Source: Chitinophaga deserti
GTDB lineage: Bacteria > Bacteroidota > Bacteroidia > Chitinophagales > Chitinophagaceae
DNA length: 64,000 nucleotides
Assembly: GCF_003149455.1 (NCBI RefSeq)
Contig: NZ_QFFK01000003.1
Span: 62,001 to 126,000, forward strand
Reading direction: 5' to 3'
Shown: positions 25,943 through 34,834 of the stretch, piece by piece
How the letters are laid out: every line of letters begins with the position of its first letter
Numbering within the stretch: the first letter of the stretch is position 1
Translations under genes and position numbers: made by a program
Notes under the pieces: generated by a model
What the model saw: only the letters and a program-made list of their open reading frames with translations
Databases searched by the model: none
What the model was told of the DNA's origin: nothing

Positions 25943-27946
25943 CTATTTCCCCAGCTGCACTGCGAAGCCTGCATATATACTGCGCCCCGGTGCGGCATTG
26001 TAATACCGCCCTGCGGCCGCATTGATATCGTTTCCTAAGCTGTATGTTTCATCCAGCAGGTTTTCCGCACCGGCAAAAAGCCTTCCTTCCCATCCTTTAC
26101 GCCTTACTTTATACTCGGCCTTCAGGCCCAGCAGGTTAAAAGCGGCAGACTTATCCGTATTGGCATCGTTCAGGAAAATATCATCGTTATACTGCCAGGT
26201 GGCAAACAGTGAAAACGAGGAACTGAGGCGTACATCTGCCGAAGCTGCCAGCGCATGCTGCGGTGTACCGGGCAGGCGGTTACCGTCGAAGGATTTATCC
26301 TGCTGGGAGAAGGAGTCGTACCGGAAGTGATGGAACGTCCATGCCGCACGGAGGCCAAGGAACGCTGCGGGCTGATACATTGCGGAAACTTCGGCTCCCT
26401 GCTGCACAGTGGCCCCTGCGTTTACGAAGTAATCTGCACCGGAGGCATCTCTCCTGCCAACAATCGCATCTTTTAACTGAAAGCGGAAAAGGCTCACATC
26501 ATACCGGAAACGGCTGTTGCCGCCACGGGCACCTGCTTCATAGTTCCATCCTTTCTCCGCCTGAAGATCTGTATTGATAACACTAGTGGAAGGCAGTAGT
26601 TCCGCTACCGCCGGCGGTGAAAATCCTTTAGATACCACACCGTATACACTGGCCCAGTTGCTGAATTGCTTCAGCACGGCAAAACGGGGCGCCCATTCTT
26701 TGTCGTAACTGCTGGCGAAACGAAATACCGGTGTTTCCGATACGCGGCGGATCACCGTTCTGGCACCGTTCATACTAAGGCCGGCTGTAAGTACCCAGCC
26801 ACCATCGAGCACGGCTTCCGACTGCATAAACAGGGAAAGGAGGCCGTTGCGGATGCGGTCGTCGGTTTGCAGTATGCCTGCCATACCGTTGCTGTTGGCA
26901 GATACCCTTGTGCGGAAATTCCCGGTTTGTGCTTCGGCTCCTGCCAGTACACGCCAGGGCCCTTTCTTCCAGGTTACCATGGTACGCGCTCCGGCATGCG
27001 GCTCATTGCGTTTCTCATAATTGCGGATAGACGGGTTGCGTAATCCGCTCCACGCACCATATACCCCTGCGGAATGCTCCCAGTGCTCGTTCCATCTATA
27101 TTCCCATTTGATGCCCGTCCACACCGTTTGCTGGTAAATAGCGGCATGAGCCCCCTGAGCTGAAGGGAATGCCCCTGCAGCAGGGCGTGCCTGGCGTGGA
27201 TTGGCGAGGAACTGGGTGAGGTTGAGGCCTCCGGGTGTTTCGTAGAATAAGTCACCCGCCAGCACATGTGCCTCTATCGCCGAATGCTCACTGGCGGTAT
27301 ACCGGCCGCTCCATCCTGCCACATAGCGCCGCATATAGGTATGATCGCGGTAGCCGCCAGACTCCTGCCATGACAATACTGCCTGTTGCCGGAAGCGCGC
27401 AGTGCCAAAGGTGCCGCTCACCGTAGCCAGGTGACTGCCGTAGCTGCCGGCGGTATAGCCTGCACTGAGGCTGTTGGTGTTCTCAAAAGGCCTGTCGCCC
27501 AGTAAAACACCGCCTGTGCTGGCACCATACAGGCTGCTGCCCGGGCCTTTCAGTACTTCAAGGGAGGTAAAAACTGCAGGAGAAAACTGGTTGAGATAGG
27601 TATTGCCGCCGGGATCGGTGAAAGGCAGGCCATGGTAGTACATTTTCACGTTGCGCACACCAAAAGGAGAGCGGAGCGAGCTGCCGCGGATATTAAGGCG
27701 GTAGCTGCCGGGAGAGCGCTCTTCCATCCGTACGCCCGGTGCGGCATTGAGGGCCGGTACCAGGGAAGCGGGCCCAAACCGCTGCAGATCCTGCCCGCGC
27801 ACTACGCTTACGGCTCCGGGAATAGTGGAAAGGTCGCGCTGCTGGGCGTAGCCCTGTACGGTAATGCCCTGCAGGGTGGTTGTATCCGATTGTGCCGCGG
27901 CGGTAAGGCTGAGCCCCATGGCCGCTATGATCATCCTTCTTTTCAT
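25943..27946 (-). CDS. TonB-dependent outer-membrane receptor
   Basis: With the start at 27946 (MKRRMIIAAMGLSLTAAAQ) the product is 667 residues. After the signal peptide comes a TonB-box-like stretch and plug domain (TIPGAVSVVRGQDLQRFG, LNIRGSSLRSPFGVRNVKMYY, FTSLEVLKGPGSSLYGASTGG), then a beta-barrel ending FAVQLGK. It lacks STN and carboxypeptidase-like domains, so it is a classical importer rather than a SusC protein. The family includes iron-siderophore, citrate and vitamin receptors. A B12-binding-type radical SAM gene is divergent, which hints weakly at cobalamin, but no cobalamin riboswitch is visible. Confidence 0.85.
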   Translation of the reverse strand: MKRRMIIAAMGLSLTAAAQSDTTTLQGITVQGYAQQRDLSTIPGAVSVVRGQDLQRFGPASLVPALNAAPGVRMEERSPGSYRLNIRGSSLRSPFGVRNVKMYYHGLPFTDPGGNTYLNQFSPAVFTSLEVLKGPGSSLYGASTGGVLLGDRPFENTNSLSAGYTAGSYGSHLATVSGTFGTARFRQQAVLSWQESGGYRDHTYMRRYVAGWSGRYTASEHSAIEAHVLAGDLFYETPGGLNLTQFLANPRQARPAAGAFPSAQGAHAAIYQQTVWTGIKWEYRWNEHWEHSAGVYGAWSGLRNPSIRNYEKRNEPHAGARTMVTWKKGPWRVLAGAEAQTGNFRTRVSANSNGMAGILQTDDRIRNGLLSLFMQSEAVLDGGWVLTAGLSMNGARTVIRRVSETPVFRFASSYDKEWAPRFAVLKQFSNWASVYGVVSKGFSPPAVAELLPSTSVINTDLQAEKGWNYEAGARGGNSRFRYDVSLFRFQLKDAIVGRRDASGADYFVNAGATVQQGAEVSAMYQPAAFLGLRAAWTFHHFRYDSFSQQDKSFDGNRLPGTPQHALAASADVRLSSSFSLFATWQYNDDIFLNDANTDKSAAFNLLGLKAEYKVRRKGWEGRLFAGAENLLDETYSLGNDINAAAGRYYNAAPGRSIYAGFAVQLGK

Positions 27947-27995
27947 AACTCGCAGCACGTAAATTATGAAAAATCCCCGTTTAATTATTTCGGGT

Positions 27996-28003
27996 TAATT
28001 TTG
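27996..28003 (+). promoter_or_regulatory. -7 element TAATTTTG before the radical SAM gene
   Basis: TAATTTTG fits TAnnTTTG and ends 19 bases before the TTG start at 28023. Confidence 0.5.
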
Positions 28004-28022
28004 CAGATTAAACGATTCGATT

Positions 28023-30218
28023 TTGAGCGCACCCGTATTTCTTATCACGCCGCCTTTTACACAGCTGAACACGCCATACCCGGCCACGGCCTACCTGAAA
28101 GGTTTCCTCAACACCCGGAATATCCCTTCCGTTCAGGCAGACCTGGGTATTGAAGCAACCGTGGCACTGTTCTCCAAAAGCGGCCTGACCAGCCTGTTTG
28201 CCCGCATCCCCGCCGGTGCGGAACACTCAGCTAACGTAGCGCGCATCATTGCCCTGCAGGACGATTACATCCATACCATCGATGATGTGATCCATTTCCT
28301 GCAAGGCCACAACCCTACCCTCGCCCACCGTATCTGCAAACGCGACTTCCTCCCGGAAGCCTCCCGCTTCGCACAGCTGGAAGATCTTAGCTGGGCTTTC
28401 GGCTCCATGGGCACACAGGATAAAGCCAAACACTTCGCCACCATGTACCTCGAAGATCTCTCCGATCTCATTCAGGAATGCGTGGATGAACACTTCGGCT
28501 TCAGCCGCTACGCCGAAAAGCTGGGCCGCTCCGCCAATAGTTTCGACGAACTATACGCCGCCTTACAGCAGCCATTCACTTACATCGACGAAATACTCAT
28601 CCAGCTGCTGGAAGACAGGATAAAGTCCATCCAGCCCTGTATGGCAGCCATATCCGTACCATTCCCCGGCAACCTATACGCATCTCTGCGTTGCGCACAA
28701 TATATCCGGCAAAACTATCCGGACATTAAAGTAGCCATGGGTGGCGGATTCGCCAATACAGAGCTGCGCTCCATCAGCGACCCTCGGGTATTTGAATTCT
28801 ACCATTACATCCTGCTCGATGATGGTGAAGCACCCATCGAAAATCTGTACCGTCATATCAACGGCGAACTTCCCGAAAGCGAACTGAAAAGGACCTTCCT
28901 GCTGAAAGACGGCAGGGTGGAATGGATCAGCAACGCCACCTGTAAGGATTATAAGCAGGGGCAGGTGGGAACACCCGATTACAGCGACTTCTACCTCGAC
29001 AAATACATTTCCGCCATAGAGGTGGTAAACCCCATGCACCGCATGTGGAGCGACGGCCGGTGGAACAAGCTTACCATGGCACACGGCTGTTACTGGGGTA
29101 AATGCACTTTCTGCGATATTTCCCTCGACTACATCCGCCTCTACGAACCCATAGCTGCCTCTTTGCTGGCAGACAGGATGGAAGAGATCATCGCGCAGAC
29201 AGGGGAAACCGGCTTCCACTTTGTGGACGAAGCTGCGCCTCCCGCACTTATGCGTGCACTGGCCCTGGAGATCATCAAACGAAAACTCACCGTGAGCTGG
29301 TGGACCAACATCCGGTTCGAGAAGAGCTTTACCCGCGACCTTTGCCTGCTGCTTAAAGCCAGCGGATGCATCGCAGTATCCGGCGGGCTGGAAGTAGCCT
29401 CTGACCGGTTGCTGGAACTCATTCAGAAAGGGATCACCGTGGCACAGGTAGCACAGGTAAACCGCAACTTCACGGAAGCAGGTATTATGGTGCATGCCTA
29501 TCTTATGTATGGCTTCCCTACGCAAACCGCGCAGGAAACGGTGGACTCGCTGGAGATGGTACGGCAGATGTTCAAAACCGGCATCCTGCAGTCTGCCTTC
29601 TGGCACCTGTTTACCATGACGGCGCACAGCCCCGTAGGCCTGGCCCCTGAGAAGTATAATGTAAAAAAGGTAACGGAAGCCATAGGCACCTTCGCCAATA
29701 ACGACCTCGAGCATATCGATGAAACCGGTGCGGAACATGAGCTGTTCGCTTTCGGGCTGAAGAAATCACTCTTCAATTTCATGCATGGTGTTTGTCTGGA
29801 CGACCCATTGCAGAACTGGTTCGAATCTAAGATCCCCCGTACCAAAATCCCTCCAGACTTTATAGAGAAAGCCCTGATGGAAGATGCACTGGGGGCACGC
29901 AAGCCTACCGCCAAAGTGGTGTGGCTGGGCAAAAAGCCACAGGTGCAAACGCTCACTAAGTCCAAGAAAGGCAATACCTGGGAAGTAACCTCCCTCACTT
30001 TCCAGACACGGAAAGAACCGCTGAGTATCAGCGTGGGTAAGGAACAGGGGCTGTGGCTGGCGGAAATACTGGAAAAGCTCACCGCACAGGAAGCCTCACC
30101 TCTCACGCTGAAAGACGTGGAGGCGAGCTATACCGCTGCTGGACTGGAAGATTTTGAATTATTCTGGGACAATAAGCCCGTAAATACCCTTTACAAGGCA
30201 GGATTACTGCAGCTGTAG
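28023..30218 (+). CDS. B12-binding-type radical SAM enzyme
   Basis: A 731-residue protein beginning at TTG 28023; the next in-frame Met would remove the conserved N-terminus (VFLITPPF). An N-terminal Rossmann-like cobalamin-binding-type domain includes AMGGGFANTEL and LLDDGEAPIENL. The radical SAM core carries C356, C361 and C364 (GCYWGKCTFCD), a CX4CX2C spacing instead of the usual CX3CX2C, then VSGGLEVASDRLLELI and a typical barrel (AYLMYGFPTQT). The C-terminal 200 residues are unassigned. Class B enzymes of this type perform methylations or ring rearrangements; the substrate is unknown. The 3' end faces the DEAD-box gene with a 2-bp gap. Confidence 0.85.
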   Translation: MSAPVFLITPPFTQLNTPYPATAYLKGFLNTRNIPSVQADLGIEATVALFSKSGLTSLFARIPAGAEHSANVARIIALQDDYIHTIDDVIHFLQGHNPTLAHRICKRDFLPEASRFAQLEDLSWAFGSMGTQDKAKHFATMYLEDLSDLIQECVDEHFGFSRYAEKLGRSANSFDELYAALQQPFTYIDEILIQLLEDRIKSIQPCMAAISVPFPGNLYASLRCAQYIRQNYPDIKVAMGGGFANTELRSISDPRVFEFYHYILLDDGEAPIENLYRHINGELPESELKRTFLLKDGRVEWISNATCKDYKQGQVGTPDYSDFYLDKYISAIEVVNPMHRMWSDGRWNKLTMAHGCYWGKCTFCDISLDYIRLYEPIAASLLADRMEEIIAQTGETGFHFVDEAAPPALMRALALEIIKRKLTVSWWTNIRFEKSFTRDLCLLLKASGCIAVSGGLEVASDRLLELIQKGITVAQVAQVNRNFTEAGIMVHAYLMYGFPTQTAQETVDSLEMVRQMFKTGILQSAFWHLFTMTAHSPVGLAPEKYNVKKVTEAIGTFANNDLEHIDETGAEHELFAFGLKKSLFNFMHGVCLDDPLQNWFESKIPRTKIPPDFIEKALMEDALGARKPTAKVVWLGKKPQVQTLTKSKKGNTWEVTSLTFQTRKEPLSISVGKEQGLWLAEILEKLTAQEASPLTLKDVEASYTAAGLEDFELFWDNKPVNTLYKAGLLQL

Positions 30219-30220
30219 CC

Positions 30221-31546
30221 TTAGCGCTTTTTCGGGCGCTTCTTGGGCTTACCGTATTTCAGCTGCATCTTTTCCTTGTGGCTTACTTTCTTGTTGACCT
30301 TCACGTTCTTCGCCAGCTTTTCGTGGAAGGCAGCGCCTCTTTCCTCTTTACGCTGCTTCAGCTGGATGTTGGGGATGATAACCTCAGGGATCTCCGATTT
30401 GATGAGCACGGAGGAGATCTCCACTTCCACGGGAATTTCCTCTACCGGTACAGTAATCTTCATCAATGCTTCGGCCTGTTCCAGTAAGGGCATCTCACGC
30501 TCAGTTACAAACGTAAGCGCCACACCCTCCGCATCTTTACGGCCGGTACGGCCAATACGGTGCATGTAGTTTTCGGGAGACTCCGGCATGTCGAAGTTGA
30601 TCACGTGGGACACTTCTGCGATATCAAGGCCACGCGCCATGATGTCTGTAGCAATCAGTACCCGGAATGCGCCTTCGCGGAACTGGCGTACACTGTTGAA
30701 ACGGAAGTTCTGGTCTTTGTTGGAGTGGATTACTCCCACGCTGCCGGGCATATGCTCACTTATTTTTTCATACAGCTCGTCTGCCAGTGCTTTCGTGGAA
30801 GCAAACACCAGCACCTTGCTCATATCGGAGCGCTTCAGGAGGAGATATTCGAGTAAGTTGACTTTCGTATTGAAGTTGGGGACGTGAAACACCGTTTGAC
30901 GGATGCTCGCCAGCGGGGTACCGGTAGGCGCCGCTTCAATCACCACAGGATTGTGGAAGAACTGCTGGATAATGGCATCTACCTCCGGAATCATGGTGGC
31001 GGAGAACATAAGGTTCTGCCGTTTGGCAGGCAGCATGTCCAGCACAAGTTTAAGCTGCGTCCGGAAGCCCAGGTTCAGCATCTCATCCACTTCGTCGATG
31101 ACCAGTCTTTTGATATTCTTCAGCTTCAGGGCGCCACTCAGCACCACATCTACCAGCCGGCCGGGGGTGGCTACCACTATATCGAGTTTTCCTTCGGCAA
31201 CGGCCATCTGGCCTTTCATGTTCACACCGCCGTAAATGCCGGTTGTTTCCACGCTCATATAGGTGGTTAGCTGCTTAATGGCTGTTGTTACCTGCTCCAC
31301 CAGCTCGCGGGTGGGTACGAGGATGAGGATCTGCGGATACCTTTCTTTGGTGAACGACCACAGGCGGAGGCAGGGCAGCAAATAGGCGAAAGTCTTACCA
31401 GTGCCCGTTTGTGCAATGCCGCACACATCCTGCCCGGACATCACGACGGAGAATGCTTTTTCCTGTATCGTGGTTGGTGTGGTAACGCCAAGGTCTTCCA
31501 GGGCGTTCAGCAAAGGCTTGTTCAGATTTAAATCCTCAAATGTCAT
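30221..31546 (-). CDS. DEAD-box ATP-dependent RNA helicase
   Basis: The start at 31546 (MTFEDLNLNKPLLNAL) is supported by a -7 element 6 bases upstream. The 441-residue product has the Q motif (TPTTIQEKAF), AQTGTGKT, PTRELVEQV, ATPGRLVD, VIDEVDEM (DEVD in place of DEAD), SAT, ARGLDIAEV and HRIGRTGR. The C-terminus is short and strongly basic (KKRPKKR), typical of RhlE-like Bacteroidetes proteins that remodel structured RNA or ribosomal intermediates. The Ala-to-Val change in motif II keeps both acidic residues, so activity is expected. Confidence 0.93.
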   Translation of the reverse strand: MTFEDLNLNKPLLNALEDLGVTTPTTIQEKAFSVVMSGQDVCGIAQTGTGKTFAYLLPCLRLWSFTKERYPQILILVPTRELVEQVTTAIKQLTTYMSVETTGIYGGVNMKGQMAVAEGKLDIVVATPGRLVDVVLSGALKLKNIKRLVIDEVDEMLNLGFRTQLKLVLDMLPAKRQNLMFSATMIPEVDAIIQQFFHNPVVIEAAPTGTPLASIRQTVFHVPNFNTKVNLLEYLLLKRSDMSKVLVFASTKALADELYEKISEHMPGSVGVIHSNKDQNFRFNSVRQFREGAFRVLIATDIMARGLDIAEVSHVINFDMPESPENYMHRIGRTGRKDAEGVALTFVTEREMPLLEQAEALMKITVPVEEIPVEVEISSVLIKSEIPEVIIPNIQLKQRKEERGAAFHEKLAKNVKVNKKVSHKEKMQLKYGKPKKRPKKR

Positions 31547-31552
31547 AGCCGG

Positions 31553-31560
31553 CAAAATTA
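31553..31560 (-). promoter_or_regulatory. -7 element TAATTTTG of the DEAD-box gene
   Basis: On the minus strand TAATTTTG ends 6 bases before the ATG at 31546, implying a leaderless or nearly leaderless message and fixing the start. Confidence 0.6.
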
Positions 31561-31865
31561 CACCGAATCCTGCTGATATCGGCGGCCGGAAGGGAAAACA
31601 CTATAAAAAGGAGAAAATTAACCATATAATAATATTGAATATCAATACGTTAATAGAAAACAACAGAAAAACCAGCAACCGCATGATAAAAATATTAGAT
31701 TCGCCCTGCTAAAAGCCCTCCGCAGGTTTGCAAAAACCATATAGCGGACGGTATGCCAACTGTTTACTGATTTATTAAAACCTACAACTTTAGACGGACG
31801 CGCCGCCAGGCGTGGGCTGTGCTATATGCCACCTCTAATTCCTTATACGCGACAAGTTTTCCACT
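31561..31865. other. AT-rich divergent intergenic region
   Basis: About 300 bp between the divergent DEAD-box and LtaS-like genes. Apart from the DEAD-box promoter at its left edge I see no consensus promoter, repeat or RNA structure. A TACAACTTTAG sequence near 31785 could be a poor -7 element for the LtaS-like gene. Confidence 0.45.
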
Positions 31866-33821
31866 ATGAAATTGACAAGAAGTAAAAACACTTACAGCCT
31901 GCTGCTGCGATTTGGCGGCATGATCCTTTTGCTGTCGTTCCTCGTCAGGCTTACCCTGCTGATCCTGTCCTGGCCCGATGCCGGCATGGGCTTTCTATCG
32001 TTCTTCCGGGTATTTGGTACCGGCCTGCTGTACGACCTCGGCGTGGCCGTATTCTTTTGCATCCCCTATGCCCTTTACCTTGTGGTGATACCCGCAAAGT
32101 GGAACAATTCCATCGTGAACCGGGTAGTCACCTTCACCTTCTTTTTTATTACCACGCTCATTCTCATGTTTTCGTTCTTCGCGGAGTTTACCTTCTGGGG
32201 AGAGTTCGAAAGCCGGTTTAACTTCATTGCGGTAGATTACCTGATTTACACTTATGAAGTGGTGAACAACATCAACGAATCTTACCCGCTGCCCATCCTT
32301 ATCAGTATTATGCTGGCGGTAACGGCCGTGCTTACCTGGTACTTTGCACGTAAAGGCTGGTTCCGCGCATCGTTTGAAGGTGAAACTTCGTGGCTGAAGC
32401 GGGTAACCGTACTGGCATGCCTTGTGGTGATCGCTGCAGGCTTCTCACTCGGAGTGCCCAATACCATGGCCGAGAAAGGTAAAAACCGGTACCAGGATGA
32501 ACTCGCCAAAGCCGGGATCTATTCTTTCTTCTCCGCTTTCAAAAACAACGAGCTGAGCTACGACCACTTCTACCGCCTGATCGATAACCACACTGCTTTC
32601 GACGTAATGCGCCGCCAGCTGGGTGATAGTCTTACCACCTTCGACGGCCGCGAGTACTCCATCCGCAGAAACATTAACGATACAGGGTCTGCCATCCGCC
32701 CCAATGTGATACTGGTGACGATAGAAAGCCTCAGCGCCGAGTTCCTCAACTCTTTCGGAAGCACTGCCGGCCTCACACCCGTACTGGACTCCCTTGCCAA
32801 AGAGAATATCCTTTTCACCAATATGTACGCCACGGGCACCCGTACCGTACGGGGTATGGAAGCCCTCACACTTGCGGTGCCTCCCACACCCGGCAGCAGC
32901 ATCGTTCGCCGTCCCGGTAACGAAAACCTCAGCACCGTAGGCGCCATCTTTAGGGAGCAGGGCTATGCCACCGGGTTCTTTTATGGTGGCGACGGCTTCT
33001 TCGATAATATGAACAAGTTCTTCGGCAGTAACGGCTACAACATTACTGACAAGGGCCGTAACATGCTGGTAGATGACGACATTGCCGTTTCCCGCAATAC
33101 CATCCCCGATTCGCTGATTAACTTCCGTAATGCCTGGGGCATCTGCGACGAAGATCTTTACAACTCCGTGATCCGCGATGCTGACGCAAGGCACCAGGCG
33201 GGTAAGCCTTTCTTTGATTTCGTAATGACCACCTCCAACCACCGTCCTTTCACTTATCCTGAAGGCAAGATCGATATTCCTTCCGGGCAGGGCCGCGAAG
33301 GTGCGGTTAAGTATACCGATTATGCCATTGGCCAGTTCCTGAATAAAGCGAAAACCAAACCCTGGTTTAAAAATACCGTGATCATTTTCGTGGCCGACCA
33401 TTGCGCCAGCAGTGCAGGCAAGAACGAGATCAACATCGCCAAGTACCACATCCCTGCCATCATCTGCAACCTCCCGGGCGCAGGGGCGCTTAGTATTGAT
33501 AAGATGTGCTCACAGATCGATCTGTTCCCCACGCTTTTCTGCTTTATGAACTGGGATTATTCCAGCAACCTGTATGGCCAGAATGTACTCTGCCCGAGCT
33601 ACCACGAGCGTATCATGCTGGGTACTTACCAGAAACTGGCATATATGGAAAAGGATAACCTCGTGATCCTGGGCCCGCAGCAAACAGTGGAAACTTACCG
33701 TTATAATAAAACTTCCAATGAACAGATCCCCGTTCCGGCGGATTCTTCCATTGTAACAAAAGCCATCGCCAATTACCAGACAGCGTACTACCTGTTTAAG
33801 CACGGCGGCCTGAAGTTATAA
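31866..33821 (+). CDS. LtaS-like membrane sulfatase / phosphoglycerol transferase
   Basis: A 651-residue protein with about five N-terminal transmembrane helices (residues 10-215) and a large extracytoplasmic sulfatase-fold domain from about residue 278. Visible motifs are NVILVTIESLSAEF (metal-binding Glu), ATGTRTVRGMEAL (candidate Thr nucleophile near 322), FFYGGDGFFDNM, and VIIFVADHCASS (metal-binding Asp-His). This is the alkaline-phosphatase-superfamily layout of LtaS, MdoB and EptA-related enzymes, which transfer phosphoglycerol or phosphoethanolamine to envelope glycans or lipids. The exact acceptor in Bacteroidota is unclear. It is a monocistronic gene ending at a bidirectional terminator. 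Confidence 0.85.
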   Translation: MKLTRSKNTYSLLLRFGGMILLLSFLVRLTLLILSWPDAGMGFLSFFRVFGTGLLYDLGVAVFFCIPYALYLVVIPAKWNNSIVNRVVTFTFFFITTLILMFSFFAEFTFWGEFESRFNFIAVDYLIYTYEVVNNINESYPLPILISIMLAVTAVLTWYFARKGWFRASFEGETSWLKRVTVLACLVVIAAGFSLGVPNTMAEKGKNRYQDELAKAGIYSFFSAFKNNELSYDHFYRLIDNHTAFDVMRRQLGDSLTTFDGREYSIRRNINDTGSAIRPNVILVTIESLSAEFLNSFGSTAGLTPVLDSLAKENILFTNMYATGTRTVRGMEALTLAVPPTPGSSIVRRPGNENLSTVGAIFREQGYATGFFYGGDGFFDNMNKFFGSNGYNITDKGRNMLVDDDIAVSRNTIPDSLINFRNAWGICDEDLYNSVIRDADARHQAGKPFFDFVMTTSNHRPFTYPEGKIDIPSGQGREGAVKYTDYAIGQFLNKAKTKPWFKNTVIIFVADHCASSAGKNEINIAKYHIPAIICNLPGAGALSIDKMCSQIDLFPTLFCFMNWDYSSNLYGQNVLCPSYHERIMLGTYQKLAYMEKDNLVILGPQQTVETYRYNKTSNEQIPVPADSSIVTKAIANYQTAYYLFKHGGLKL

Positions 33822-33860
33822 TAGTGCCATAGACACTGAACACGCATCAGTGAAAATGTA

Positions 33861-33896
33861 AAAAGCCCGGGTGCAATTGAATGCACCCGGGCTTTT
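33861..33896. terminator. bidirectional intrinsic terminator
   Basis: AAAAGCCCGGGTGCA (33861-33875) is the exact inverse of TGCACCCGGGCTTTT (33882-33896). A-tract and T-tract flank the stem on both strands, serving the convergent LtaS-like and YceI genes. Confidence 0.88.
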
Positions 33897-33917
33897 CGTT
33901 TGATAAAAAAGCAGTAA

Positions 33918-34547
33918 TTATTTATTTGCTACCAGTTCCACATCGAGGGTAAACTCGTCGTAGATCGTTTTATCGCCCAGGTTCTCGAAGAAGCTCTTGG
34001 AGCGGTACTTGATGTCGAATTTGGTACGGTCGATAACAATAGTGGCTTTTGCATTCAGCTGGCTGCCGTTCACGGCAATTTCAGCAGGGAAAGTTACCGG
34101 CTGGGTGATGCCTTTGATGGTGAGGTTGCCGGTAATGTCGTGAGTAGTACCGGATTTCTTTTTAACGGAAGTGATCACGAATGTGGCATTCGGATGTTTT
34201 TCCACGGAAAAGAAATCGTCGCTTTTCAGGTGATTGAGCAGGCGCGCGTTGCCATTGGCGTCTTTGATATCATCTACGGTCATGGTACGGGTATCTACCG
34301 TAAAGGTGCCCCCGGTGAGGGTGGAGCCGTCTACCTGCAGATCGCCGCCGGTTACGGAGATGAAACCATTATGGGAGCCGGTCACTTTCTTGGCGAGCCA
34401 GGCGATTTTGCTTTTAGTACCGTCTACTTTATAGGCAACCGGCGCTTTGGCTTCTTTTACAGAAGGCTGCGTCAGTGAAACGGGAGCGTTGAAAGACATT
34501 AGAACGGCAGCGCCGCTGATGAAAAGGATGGTGGCAATTTTTCGCAT
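33918..34547 (-). CDS. YceI family exported protein
   Basis: The frame is open to 34661, but the start at 34547 (MRKIATILFISGAAVLMSF) gives a normal signal peptide and 209 residues. The mature part is the YceI lipocalin-like barrel: YKVDGTKSKIAWLAKKVTGSHNGFISV, then GTFTVDTRTMTV, HPNATFVITSV, ITGNLTIKGITQPVTFPAEI and FDIKYRSKSFFENLGDKTIYDEF. YceI proteins bind isoprenoid quinones or similar lipids in the periplasm. Its exact role here is unknown. Three TTCACA repeats lie upstream. Confidence 0.9.
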   Translation of the reverse strand: MRKIATILFISGAAVLMSFNAPVSLTQPSVKEAKAPVAYKVDGTKSKIAWLAKKVTGSHNGFISVTGGDLQVDGSTLTGGTFTVDTRTMTVDDIKDANGNARLLNHLKSDDFFSVEKHPNATFVITSVKKKSGTTHDITGNLTIKGITQPVTFPAEIAVNGSQLNAKATIVIDRTKFDIKYRSKSFFENLGDKTIYDEFTLDVELVANK

Positions 34548-34589
34548 GTTGGGAAGGTTTTTTATTTGCTCATCCAATATACAGAAGGC

Positions 34590-34626
34590 TTCACAACTTT
34601 CACATTTGTTTTGCAAACATTTCACA
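34590..34626 (-). promoter_or_regulatory. three TTCACA (TGTGAA) direct repeats upstream of yceI
   Basis: TTCACA occurs at 34590, 34599 and 34621 on the plus strand (TGTGAA read towards yceI), 43-80 bp upstream of the start codon. Spacing is 9 and 22 bp. They could be binding half-sites for a regulator; the pattern is short enough to be chance. Confidence 0.25.
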
Positions 34627-34800
34627 TAAGTTTTACATTCTGGCGTATACTTTAGAGGCATCGTTTAGCAGGTCTCCTCCGCCATTCTACGCCTGTTCGC
34701 AGGCCGGCCTTTCATCCGCCATAAGCCCCATGAACGGACGGTCCTGTAAAACCCATTCAATGCCTGACTATGTGCACAAGATATCTGAACCGTGGCGCAC

Positions 34801-34832
34801 AAACCGGTTCCCATAACGGGAGCCGGTTTTTT
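34801..34832 (-). terminator. hairpin after the exported 275-residue protein gene
   Basis: AACCGGTTCCC (34801-34811) pairs with GGGAGCCGGTT (34817-34827) with one mismatch. The T-run is better on the plus strand, while the minus strand continues TTTGTG, so termination of the minus-strand gene may be partial. Confidence 0.45.
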
Positions 34833-34834
34833 GT

